A model generated the notes under the pieces. It did not search any database, was not told the origin of the DNA, and worked only from the letters and a program-made list of their open reading frames with translations. From Rhypophila decipiens (lineage: Eukaryota > Ascomycota > Sordariomycetes > Sordariales > Naviculisporaceae): a stretch of DNA of 57,416 nucleotides. The DNA lies in NCBI GenBank assembly GCA_033297075.1, contig MU858268.1, forward strand, positions 1 through 57,416, given 5' to 3'. The position numbers were made by a program, and so were the translations under genes. Within the stretch, counting starts at the first letter, position 1. Every line of letters begins with the position of its first letter. This document shows, piece after piece, positions 23,396-33,491 of this stretch.

Positions 23396-25742
23396 TCACC
23401 CCCCAAAATGATCCGCCGTCATGGGTACTTCCCCTCTGCCGTAATTCAGGGGCACATCTACTCTTCTATTCCTTACAGGTACTGATACCTCATCTTCCGA
23501 GTCGGACCATGGCTCGACTTCCACGTCGGAGGCGCTTCCATAACGACGTGGGTTCCTATCAACCGACCTACGGGGTGGGAATTGAGCAATGCTCCTTGTG
23601 GGTGGTGGACTGTGATGACTTTGAGTACGCCGTAGTTGTTGCCCCGACCTGGCTGGCCGAATAACATTCGGGCCATACCCATTGTACACAGGTACTGTCT
23701 CGTGGCTTATTTTCCTGTTCATTCGCTGTTCTGGTTCCCTTTCAAGCCTTCTAAGTTGCCCCTGAGTTGGACGATATTGCGGCTGTGGGAAACCCTGCTC
23801 CCCGGGAGGTTGGGGGAGATCCGCGGTAGCTGGTGGAACCGTGGAAGGTCTGCAGGTTATAGGCCTAAAAGGTTGAGCAACTTGAGCTCGCATCCGAGGC
23901 GGTAATCCATTCTGTTCTGGAGTTCTCATACCCCTTCGGTAAGAATCTACTTCTGCCACCAACAACGCCAATGGAGCTTCTGGAGATCTCTGATTTCGTG
24001 ATGGAGTAATCCCACCAGTCCTCTGATACTCTCTATATCGTACAATATGACCCTCTGGAAATACCCATATATTAGCATGGATGAATGGTTGGGAAGAGGA
24101 AAAAGGAGAACAGAGTATGAAGTGAGCATACTTATTTCTTGAGTATAGTCTTTGGCTTCTGCGTCCCACTTCCACTGATCTCCATATTCTTTCTTCGGTG
24201 GTGGGTGAATCTGGGGCCCATCTAGATCTTTTGTGAGACTCTGCCGCTGGAATCGGCGAGACAGATCTTGCACTGATTGCGACGGGTTCCAATCTGCCCC
24301 TTGATCAAGAACATGAGGTCGCTGGCGTATACTTGCAGTCACGTTTTGGGACGCAGCCTGGGACATAGGATAACCAGCAGTCTGATAACCAGGGTACCCA
24401 TCGTAAGGGTAGACGAGAAGAGGAGCTGGACGATTATAGGCAGGAGGGCGTCCATAGATGGCCGGGGGAACTATGGGCGGAGCCTTGCTGGCCAAGCTCA
24501 TCTGAGATACACTTTGTTGTAAATGGAGGTTGCGATTCGTTGCAGTTGTGCTCCATTTGCCTGATGCATCTGTAAGCTGAGTTTCAACTGCTGGATATGG
24601 CGCCTGAGCTGTCGGTGTTCTTGTACCCCGGATTGGGCCTGGCTCGTTTCGTGACGGCCTGCGAAGATTGGTGACTTGACTCGGAGGACTAGAAGGGCGT
24701 TCAACCTCTCGTCTTAGCCATGGATGGCGGCTAGCTCGCTCAGTATCGAGCCTCTCTGCAGGATTAGGCAACATCAAGGAGTGGATGAAGTTAGTTGCCA
24801 GGCCGCTCGCCCTCGCTTGCTGTAGTTTCTCGATGGGAAACTGTCTCTCGCCATGCTGATAATGAAACAGTTGCTTCTTGTCCTCGAAGGTGGCACTGCC
24901 GACGTGACACCGATACAATGTTTCACCAAAGCACCAAAGGTCGGCAAAGTAGGGATTTGCTCTCTTAGGGTCGCCAGTGAAGGGGAAGCCCAAGGTTTCG
25001 GGTGCCTCGAAAGACGGTGTTCCTCTATTCGTCGAGACCTCATCCATACCTTCCTGTCGTTTGCTCAGGCCAAAGTCACACAGCTTAACCCACCAATCCT
25101 GGGGAGGTCTCGATTTGATCAAAACGTTCTAGAGTAACCGTCAATACGAATGCGCACTAGCTATCAGAGTAGTGTCACACATACGGCTGGCTTTAGGTCT
25201 CGGTGAGCGAACCCATTCCGATGCATCGACACGAGAGCCCCGAGGATTTGTAATGCAATCTCTTGCACCTCTTGGGTCGGAATCGTCTTGACCCGCTCCA
25301 GATATCTCTTGAGGTCGCCATGGTGGCAGAATTCCATTGCAATGTTGAGCGATCCAGGGGCTAGGTACCAGCCGTACGACTTCACAAAGAAGTCCTTGTA
25401 GTTGTCTTGCGAGAACTTGGCCAAAGCCTCGAGCTCTCGCACGCCTCTTCCCCCGTTGAGTTCGAATATCGATTCGTTTTCAGGAATGCGGATCGTTTTC
25501 ACGGCGCGTAGCTTGGGAAGACTTTCGTCGCCCTCTACCTTCCGTTCTAGCCACACTTCGCCATATCCTCCCCTCCCCAGATTTGTTTCGCGAACCCATT
25601 TTTCCTCCCTGGACTGACTTCGTCGAGTAAATGGTTGCGGATGTATAGTCAAGTCGCGCTCAATTATCACAGGCAGCTCCGAATCTCGAACTAGTTCGGG
25701 GAGCTCTGTGTCGGTCGTGGCTTGGCTGGTCACGGCTGCCAT
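23396..25742 (-). CDS. Ser/Thr protein kinase with a long disordered tail
   Basis: Three exons (25742-25185, 25128-24132, 24054-23396) with introns of 56 and 77 bases give about 737 residues. The kinase domain has the glycine loop GRGGYGEVW (residues 57-64), the lysine in AVKTI (Lys82), the catalytic HRDLKPANVL (from residue 180, split by intron 1), DFG at 204-206 and SFEAPE. All catalytic residues are present, so it should be active. After about residue 340 the chain is rich in Pro, Gln, Arg and Tyr (RPSSPPSQVT, YPYDGYPGYQT, many PP and RR pairs) and ends in an acidic-basic stretch. I cannot place it in a named kinase subfamily. It is divergent from the HeLo/pseudokinase gene with 538 bases between the two ATGs, suggesting shared control. 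Confidence 0.88.
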
Positions 25743-26280
25743 GGCTGCTGTCGAGTCGAACGTCGTCGACGGTTATGGCGTTGACTTGGACGTGCCACTG
25801 GTGCGGCGAGCAACCGTGGGGAACGCCAGCGGAAAGATGACGAAGAACCTGCGGATTGGAGTCGAATCGAAGTCACATGCCCCGGATATTGACGATGATT
25901 GCAGTGACGGAATTGTTGCGATCAATTGACGGTGTGTTACTCCCGAGTCCCGACCGCTTCAGCCAAATCCACGGCGGGGAAGCAGACTTCGGTGCCGCTG
26001 GCTGGGAGAGAAGGAAGGTGTATGATTACCCAATCGCAGCTGCAGTTGGGACCAACATAGCGGCCCCCTCCAGACAAGAACACAGCCATCATGTACCCCA
26101 GCAGCTGCATATGCTACCCAGATGGGCTGACTACAAGGCACACTGCTCCAAAAAGCCCACACGATCAACTTGATCAGAAATGAATATAGTTCAGACTGGC
26201 CCATGTTCTCGTTCAACTCTATTTCATTATTTTCGACGTGAAGTTATCGCCACAAGACCAGAAGCCAGTCCAATGGAGAT
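25743..26280. promoter_or_regulatory. Bidirectional promoter region of the kinase and HeLo/pseudokinase genes
   Basis: The stretch separates two divergently transcribed genes. Open frames here are short and lack features. No specific binding site could be defined by eye. Confidence 0.45.
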
Positions 26281-28144
26281 ATGGAGATCGTTGGTGTTGC
26301 GTTGGCCATCCCGCCAACCATTGAAATATGTCTCAAGTGAGTGAGCGACTTTCCGGGGATGAAAGGCGTCAGCTAACAGGCTCCGGACTAGATACGGGAA
26401 TGAACTCAGGGCCATGTGTGCAGCTCTGCGCAATGCCGAGGCAGAGATCAGGGAGCGGGTGCTGAGACTCGACTATGGGTGGGTGCGCTGGTCACAACAG
26501 CTCAGCTCACTTCAGCGCATCGAACATATGATGGACCAGTACCACCGTGAAGTTTATGCTCAGACTCTGGAAACATTCCTCGCCAAGCTCAAGATGGTTA
26601 CTACCCAACTTCGGGGTCTGGTTGTTGAGAGGAAGCCCGACGCCGTTGTCAAGAAATCGGGATACCTTGTCAACACAACGATAAACTACGAAGCGCGCTC
26701 AGTCAAGTATGTTCTCAAGAAGAAGAGTCTGGACAAAGCGATTGAAGAGTTGGAGATTTGGCAACGGATGTCGGATCACTCCTGGTTCTTGTTACTCAAA
26801 ATGGCCGATCCTGCCATCGACGCAGCCATTGGGACGTACGGAAACCCGAACGGTGTCTCCAAGACCATCCCTTCTGTGGCCGCTGTCCGGGCTGGCAATC
26901 AAAAGTTCAAGGACAATGGGACGATGTCGACCAATCCAGGCACTTCCGGGATCACATTTAAGCCCAAAGACTTGGCTCACAACATCATCACGACCATTCC
27001 CTTCAGCAATGCCAGTCTGGCCGTCCGAAAGGATGGCAGTCGAGCATACATCCTCAACATTATCATATGTCCGCACCCTTCCAAGTACCAGCTGGTCAAG
27101 AAGGACACTCGAGATCTCGTGCGGAAGCTGCAACATGACGAGCCGCAAACCTTTGGTCTGCTCAATTGCAAGGGCTTTGTAGTCGAACAAATCCCACCAC
27201 AACCCAGACACAACACGAACAGCGATGAACAAGAGCCCGATGTCAAATTCACGATGATTTTCCGGCATCCTTTTCATGGTTCGGCCTAGAAACCACGCAG
27301 CCTCCGGGACCTCCTCTTGACAGGTCCCAGGCCATTCTCACTCTCAACGCGGTTCGAAATTGCCAGGGAACTGGCCAAGTCAGTCAGTTTCGTTCATAGC
27401 TTTGGTTTTGTGCACAAGAACATCCGACCAGAGGCTTTGCTAAGCTTTTCCGATGGCCCTGCTCCGACATACTACCTGGTTGGGTTTGAAAACTTTCGTC
27501 GGGAGGACGGGTGGACCAGACAGGTTGGCGACGACAGCCTCGAACATAACTTATACCGGCACCCATCTAGACAAGGCGCCAGCCCAAGCGAGTCCTACAT
27601 TATGCAACATGATATCTATAGTCTCGGGGTCTGTCTGCTGGAGGTTGGGTTATGGGTCAGTTTTATCGCTTATAAGCCATCATTAGACACACGACAAGGG
27701 GCGTCGAACGATGACGAGTCAGGGTATCATACCAGCACACATCATCCGGGTCTTGTACCTATCCCTTCAGCCTCACTGGAACTACCGGATGAGGTCTTTG
27801 ACGATGAGGGTAATAACGGCACGATGTTCTCTTACCTTGAGACGAAAGGCAAGGACCATATGGTGACGTTGGCGAGGGAGAGGCTCCCATGTGTGATGGG
27901 CACCAAGTATGCCGAAATCGTGGAGACATGTCTGACGTGTCTGGATAAAGAAAACTCGGACTTTGGAGACGCTAGCGAGTTTGAGGACGAGGATGGGGTA
28001 CGAGTTGGGGTGAGGTATATCGAGAAGGTGAGTAACCACACCATATCCGCTTTCTTCAGCCCGGTAAGCTCTACAAAGTGGTTTGCTGACGGTTCTTCAC
28101 ACGCGATTTAGGTATTGTTTCAGTTGAATGTACTTAACGTTTGA
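26281..28144 (+). pseudogene. HeLo-type N-domain plus pseudokinase gene with one in-frame TAG
   Basis: Exons are 26281-26336, 26392-28027 and 28112-28144. The 55- and 84-base introns each splice in frame. The N-terminus MEIVGVALAIPPTIEICLK followed by a helical region resembles the prion-inhibition/HeLo-like front of a fungal family whose C-terminal half is kinase-like. The reading is continuous except for TAG at 27287-27289, between FRHPFHGSA and KPRSLRDLL; CAG (Gln) would restore it. Beyond the stop, sequence continues in the same frame as a kinase C-lobe: FVHSFGFVHKNIRPEALL, LVGFENFRREDG, NLYRHP, then QHDIYSLGVCLLEVGLW. The HRD and DFG motifs are replaced (HKN, VGF), so even the intact protein would be catalytically dead. 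If translated as is, the product is about 315 residues without the kinase half. No in-frame intron removes the stop. A sequencing error or readthrough are alternatives. Confidence 0.75.
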
Positions 28145-28609
28145 AGAAGACTGGGCACCTAGCTTCCTTCTGCATTCTGTTTGTATAATAGCCATGTCCG
28201 CAGTCCTGACGTTGAGCTGATCACTAAGCGCAGTCGGTTTCCTAAAGAGGGTGTGAAGGCTTCTGATTCTGCAAGAGCCTTAGTCATCTCCGTTCTTAGG
28301 CGACAACCCTTCGCCTCTATTGGCCTGTAGTCTGAGGAAACTAGGCAGCAAGAAAACACGAACGCCTCACTCCCCAAAGTTGAGGACTTATAGGTCAACA
28401 GATTGTCAACCTTCTCTCGAGGTTAAAACATGGATCAAAATTGGCCTAGACCACAACGAGACCACTGTATAGTAGCTTATCTAGAAGGATTATACCAGAC
28501 ATATATATAGTCCCGACAAACCAGCGCCCAACCTGAAGTTACTGGGTCACATTGCACTACCTACCCGTCTTCCATACCTGGCCATTAGATCTCGGACATT
28601 TGTGCTGCC
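28145..28609. promoter_or_regulatory. Upstream region of the second P450 gene
   Basis: No gene is supported. The last 150 bases before the ATG at 28610 are the presumed promoter and leader. Confidence 0.4.
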
Positions 28610-30277
28610 ATGGAATTGCCCATAGACTCCGATATACTCTTGCGGCCGGTAATCCTGGCATTGGTTGCCTTTCTGATCTCCTATATCGCCTTCTACATTT
28701 CCAAGCCTTCGCCTGTAAGCCAGCTCTCCAAGGCGTACAAACTCCCGATCGTGGGCGCTAGGGAGGGGGACTGGTTTCCTTACACGCAAGCCAGGTGGCG
28801 CAACTTCTTCAACTTTCAGTCTGCCCTCTTGGAGGCAGAGAGACTGTCTCGAACCGCGGACCCCAACAACCCTCACCAGGCAGTCCTACTTCCAGTCCTT
28901 GGAACCCCGAACTTGGTTCAGCTGCCTCAATTAGAGATTCAATTCGTCGCAGAGCAACCCCAATCAAATCTTAGCGCACACGACCATGCAACAGGCCGAC
29001 TGCAAATAGAAAACACTCTATCAGATCCCCGGCTCCTCCGCAACCCAGTTCATAATAGAATCATCTCCACCTCATTGGGCGGCCAAACCGGCAATCTCGT
29101 TCCCGATCTGGTCGAAGAAACAGCCAGTGTATTCCAGGACCAGTGGGGCACATCAAATGACTTCAACGAGGTAAACGCCCTCAACACACTACGGCAAGTT
29201 GTTGCGAGGACTACCTACAGGGTATTCCTCAGTGCCCCGTTGTGTAGGGACCACAGAATCCAGGAAGCTGCCATGGCCGTATTTGACGGCCTTGGCCTGA
29301 TAGCGGAGTTCTTAAACCTGCTCTGGGACCCAATTGTCCCTCTACTTGCACCCCTCATCACGATACCAGTCAAGCGAAAGTTCAGACACTTCCAAAACCT
29401 GCTAGCCCCCGAAGTCATGCGCCGTCTAGAGGAATACGATGCTCGCCACCAAACAACCAACCTCAAGAAGAAGGACACTGAACCCGAACAAAACGACTTC
29501 CTGCAATGGAACCTCAACCACGCGAAAGCCTCAGGAGACCCTTACATGTACTCTCCCTCCACGCTGGCCGGACGCATCCTCATCGTAGCCTTTGCAGGCG
29601 TCCACACAACAACATTCGCAATAACCCATGCCGTGCTAGACATAGCCTACTCCCAGACACCGATCCGGTCCCAAATCATCTCGGAGCTTCGCGAGGAAAT
29701 CACCACCTGCCTCAACACCCACAGCAGCGACGGAGCCACCTTCACCAAACAAGCTCTAACCTCGATGCTCAAACTAGACTCCCTCCTCCGCGAATCCACC
29801 CGGCTAAACAGTCTCATAACCATCGGTCTGGCCCGGAAATGCACAGCTCCCAACGGCCTGACAACCCCTTACTCCAAAATCACCGTCCCAAAGGGGGCAA
29901 CAGTCACTGTCCCCGCTTACACGGCCTTTCGGTCCCCAGAACTCTACGATAACCCCGACGAGTTCCAGCCCTTCCGGTTTGCTGTTGCTCCATGTCAGCA
30001 ACGAGGAGGAGGAGGAGATGAGAAAGAACGCCCCCCAGGAAGTAAAGCATTTGCCTCTACGGGTCCAGATTACCTCGCCTTTGGCTACGGCAAGACTGCC
30101 TGCCCGGGACGGTTCTTTGTGGCGAACGAGTTGAAGTTGGTGTTGGCGTATATGCTTATGAATTATGATATCGAGCCGGCGGTTGAGGGGATGGAGAGAC
30201 CTAAGAATAGGTGGTATGGGATTAATATGATTCCCGATTTGAGCGCAACGGTTAGGATTCGGAGGAGGAGTGAGTGA
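28610..30277 (+). CDS. Cytochrome P450 monooxygenase, intronless
   Basis: A single open frame of 555 residues. The N-terminus has a membrane anchor (PVILALVAFLISYIAFYI). Family motifs are the I-helix VAFAGVHTTTFA, ExxR in LLRESTRLN, a PERF-like FQPFRFA, and the heme loop FGYGKTACPGRFF with Cys498. The class resembles fungal secondary-metabolism P450s such as ent-kaurene-oxidase- and indole-diterpene-type enzymes that accept polycyclic substrates, but that is by general look only. A glycine-rich insertion (RGGGGDEKE) lies before the heme block. No terpene cyclase, prenyltransferase or other pathway gene lies near it, so a clustered role is not supported. Confidence 0.92.
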   Translation: MELPIDSDILLRPVILALVAFLISYIAFYISKPSPVSQLSKAYKLPIVGAREGDWFPYTQARWRNFFNFQSALLEAERLSRTADPNNPHQAVLLPVLGTPNLVQLPQLEIQFVAEQPQSNLSAHDHATGRLQIENTLSDPRLLRNPVHNRIISTSLGGQTGNLVPDLVEETASVFQDQWGTSNDFNEVNALNTLRQVVARTTYRVFLSAPLCRDHRIQEAAMAVFDGLGLIAEFLNLLWDPIVPLLAPLITIPVKRKFRHFQNLLAPEVMRRLEEYDARHQTTNLKKKDTEPEQNDFLQWNLNHAKASGDPYMYSPSTLAGRILIVAFAGVHTTTFAITHAVLDIAYSQTPIRSQIISELREEITTCLNTHSSDGATFTKQALTSMLKLDSLLRESTRLNSLITIGLARKCTAPNGLTTPYSKITVPKGATVTVPAYTAFRSPELYDNPDEFQPFRFAVAPCQQRGGGGDEKERPPGSKAFASTGPDYLAFGYGKTACPGRFFVANELKLVLAYMLMNYDIEPAVEGMERPKNRWYGINMIPDLSATVRIRRRSE

Positions 30278-31199
30278 ATGTGTTTGATCAATGGCGGGCT
30301 GAGATCATGATGTCAGGAACTAATATTCGTTAACTACGGGTAACTGGAAGTTGGGAAATTGAAAGAAGAGGATTGGTTTCATTTGAGCTGGAATGTACCT
30401 TGCTCTGCACGTCACGGTGGCAATGTGGCTGCTGGACGAGCTGAATTGGGACTACTATGATAGCTTTATAGAGTATATGAGTGAAAGGCAACTGACCGGC
30501 TGGAGTACTTGGCTAAAGCAAACTTTACTTCAAAGAGACCTTGTCGATTGCACAAGTTGAAATGCCGATTGATGGATGGGCAAGAGAGAGTTTTCGGACT
30601 GGAAGGAGGTTGACAGAGGACATCCTTGAACGAATGTGGCAGCTGCTCCTGGCACACCTTGGTTGTAGCAAAAAAGAGTTGTCAGGTCGGTTTTCGATGG
30701 CCTGTGTATGCCCTAGTACCACATGAGGATTTCATTGTTAAATAAACTTTGTCTACCATGTTGGGCTCTCGATCCTCGATCCCCTGGCATAGATTTCCAT
30801 GGTCTTGGATGCCGAATGCCGTAGCTTCCCTTTGAAATGCATCAGTGGGCTCTGAAATACGGGAGTGCCTTATATTTACTCATGTTGGCGATAAGCACCT
30901 TTAAACGGTGGCTGGATGTCGGGATGAAAATACTAGTAGTTATCTCTATTCATCCCAACCATCGAGTATCCTTATCTCAAATATGGCGTAATCACCGGTG
31001 AGATAGCTACCAAATAGGTATATAACGTGAATTTCTTTCGCCTATAAAATTCCTTCCCCTCTACCACAACCAAAAGAATTGTTCGTTCGTGAGCATACCC
31101 GGCAAATCCTTCAAATTACCCAGCATCAAGTACGCAAAACCAGGTCTCCAAGTACAATCTCTTAATTCCTCCCAATCACAAAACCATACTTCCAGCAAA
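30278..31199. other. Intergenic region
   Basis: 3' flank of the P450 gene and promoter of the orphan coiled-coil gene. No gene or repeat was recognised. Confidence 0.45.
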
Positions 31200-32038
31200 A
31201 TGGCCAAGTACGAGGGCAACTCACCCACCGGCGAGAACTTGTCGGGTCTGAGCGAGACTAGCGGGCTTTCTGTACTGCGAACCATCACTTGGACAGGAAT
31301 GGACAAGGAGATGGAGAGGTATCTCAATTACAACCCCAGCGTTGAGGACCATCAATTCACAATGCACTCTGCGGACATGTGGATGATTCTCAACAGAGTG
31401 GAAGAACCTCCGAGTTCGGCTTCCACAAAACATGACATCGAAAAGCTGAAGGCCATGGAAAATTACCTTCAAGGACTGGAAGAGGCCGGAAAACGTGTTC
31501 AGGAAAACATTGAGAAACACGTCGGCAATATGAATGCATGGAAAAGGCAGGCCGAGCTATTCCGCCGATGCATGGAGGACCAGGTCCGATCCAAACAAAA
31601 CAAAAGAAAGGCCGATCAGATGGAGGATTCTTCGGACTCGGACGAATCCAGCTACACAGATTGGGATAGCGTTGATGACAATGACCGATACGACATCATC
31701 AATGCTATCAAGTATGCCTTCCCCCCCCCCCACCCCCCCCCAGCCCCAGGTACAGGAACAGGAAGGTGATGAAGGCCGTGAGAGAACGAATTGAGATATG
31801 GAATAGTATGACCAAGGAGGATTGGAAGGATAAGGAAAGCTGGTTACAGAAGTCCAACCTAGTCTCACACAAACTTGGTCATAAGGCCCTCGAGAGGCTG
31901 TACAAGATGGAGTACAGGGTCCGGGAACGCCTGGGAGTCTTTGCTGTTACGAACGAGAAGTCGCAGATGCCAAAGCTCATAATCTCGGACTACGAAGCAG
32001 TGTGGGCGGGACCACAGGACTCGGACGACTCGGAGTGA
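31200..32038 (+). CDS. Orphan coiled-coil/acidic protein
   Basis: I do not recognise this protein. The only sensible start is ATG at 31200 (agcaaaATGG). Exons 31200-31711 and 31750-32038 would give 266 residues. A strongly heptad-like region (residues about 80-140, with KLKAMENYLQGLEEAGKRVQ) is followed by a basic patch KQNKRKADQ and an acidic SDSDESSYTDWDSVDDND stretch, then a second helical half ending QDSDDSE. The proposed intron is only 38 bases, consists mostly of two C runs (11 and 9) and lacks a branch-site motif. It is possible that there is no intron and that one C run is mis-sized in the assembly. Both halves look like genuine protein. It converges on another orphan gene, which starts at 33491. 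Confidence 0.55.
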
Positions 32039-32637
32039 TTGGGACTGAGCGGGAGCTATATCGATATGGAGACGGACCTGGGAACGGAACTTGGAGGGAC
32101 AAGGCTTTTGGAACGCGATGATTAATGAGAGAACGAGAGGGCGTGAGGGACTTGAACAGGTCCAGGGAAGTCTTTTGGAACGCGATGATTTATGAGAAAA
32201 CGGAAGGATGTGAAGGACTTCATCAGGTCTAGCTGTTACAGGATTTTGGTGGGCAGGGCAAGGCTTTGGAACGCGATGGATTATGAGAAAACGGAAGGAC
32301 GTGAAGTACTTCCCCAGGTCAAAGGGGTGATAGGATTTTGGCGAGCAGGGCAAGGCTTTGGGACGCGATGATTTATTGAGTCACATGGGTACGTAGAGGA
32401 CTTCATCCAGGAGTCATACGATTTTTGCAGCGCAGTTATTTCTTCATCTTCAATTGAACATATTATCTTGTACACAACACGGAAAAAACACCTCGTGCCG
32501 TGATCCGTTCGGTGGTCTCTTGCCTTGAAGTATTTCCATGTCGGTACTTGTAAGGGCAATGATTTAAGGGCATCCCAACTGCCAACAACTTGAATATAGA
32601 AGAACGCAATCTAAGGTACCTAGTAGGATATAGCCAT
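32039..32637. other. Convergent intergenic region containing a tandem repeat
   Basis: The stretch between two convergent orphan genes. It holds the degenerate repeat listed separately and no gene. Confidence 0.5.
32099..32411. repeat. Four-copy degenerate tandem repeat
   Basis: A core like tttggaacgcgatgattt occurs near 32106, 32172, 32263 and 32354, spaced 66, 91 and 91 bases. Copies two and three also share the following gagaaaacggaaggaygtga block and the aggattttgg spacer. It lies just past the stop codon of the plus-strand orphan gene. Confidence 0.8.
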
Positions 32638-33491
32638 TCAGTAGTAATGCCGTACCATATACTGGTCATAGTCGAAATACCACACCATATCCAGTACCTC
32701 CCCCTCGGCCCACGACTTTCCATCTGGGTGTTTGATTTCCCAGACGTCGGATTCCTCTTCTTGCCAAAAGAAATATCGGGACTTGCTCGGATCACTAGGG
32801 TCCCCCCCGCCTACCAGTAGGAGCGTATTATCCTCATCAGGCATTGCCAGGACAGGCTTGATGTTAGGAACTCCAATCTGCCTACCGAGATCGTAGCTGG
32901 CTATTTGGTTTCGGACAAATGGTTAGTAACGCGACCCATGATAATAGGACCGGAACTGGGTCGGGGGGGCTTCTGGTTCTGCGGTCACTTACGAAGTCTC
33001 GGGTCGAAATAAGTGTCTATCTGCATCCAGCGTGGGTCGTTTACCCAACGACCCCAAGTAGGAAAGTCGTCGCCCAGGTCCACGAACCGGCCTTCGTACT
33101 CCTTTTTCGCCTCCTTGTATTCGCGCACCGTCTCATCGTCCTCGCGGTACACCTCGTTCATTCTCTTCCAGTATTCAAGTTGCGTCTCGGGCTTCTTGCA
33201 GGTGCTTACGACCTCCCCGGTGCTTGGGTTCTGGTCCATCTCGGCGTTAGGGATTGGGACCTCATCAGTGGTTCTTCTGGGAAGTACGACTTCGGACGGT
33301 TCACTGGCAGGCACTCCGGTGTCCATTTCGGTGTCGGGGGAAGCATCCTGCTCCTTCTCCTCGGTGCCCACGGTGTACCTCTTCTTGCTGGGTCTTGTGC
33401 ATTCACCCGAATCACTGCTGCTGCGTCTCCGGGATTTTAGCGCGTGTACTTCCATGTCGGGACTGAAGCTTTCGCCCGGTCCGGCGTCCAT
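32638..33491 (-). CDS. Orphan acidic protein
   Basis: Not recognised. Two exons (33491-32993 and 32900-32638, intron 92 bases, phase 1) give 253 residues. The first 110 residues are hydrophilic and Ser/Glu-rich with a basic patch (KSRRRSSSDSGECTRPSKK). Then comes a charged helix (YWKRMNEVYREDDETVREYK), and a compact aromatic C-terminus joined by the intron (PTWGRWVNDPRWMQIDTYF, SRYFFWQEEESDVWEIKHP, YFDYDQYMVRHYY) that looks like a small folded domain. The ATG at 33491 is the first in frame. Its convergent neighbour is also an orphan, and both have charged linkers; any link is speculative. Confidence 0.6.

Noticed and set aside
27242..27300. Possible 59-base intron that would remove the TAG in the HeLo-type gene
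   Set aside because: Splicing it shifts the frame and removes sequence that fits the family on both sides of the stop.
10902..30277. Secondary-metabolite gene cluster based on two P450 genes
   Set aside because: The P450s are about 16 kb apart and separated by housekeeping genes. No synthase, cyclase or transporter is present.
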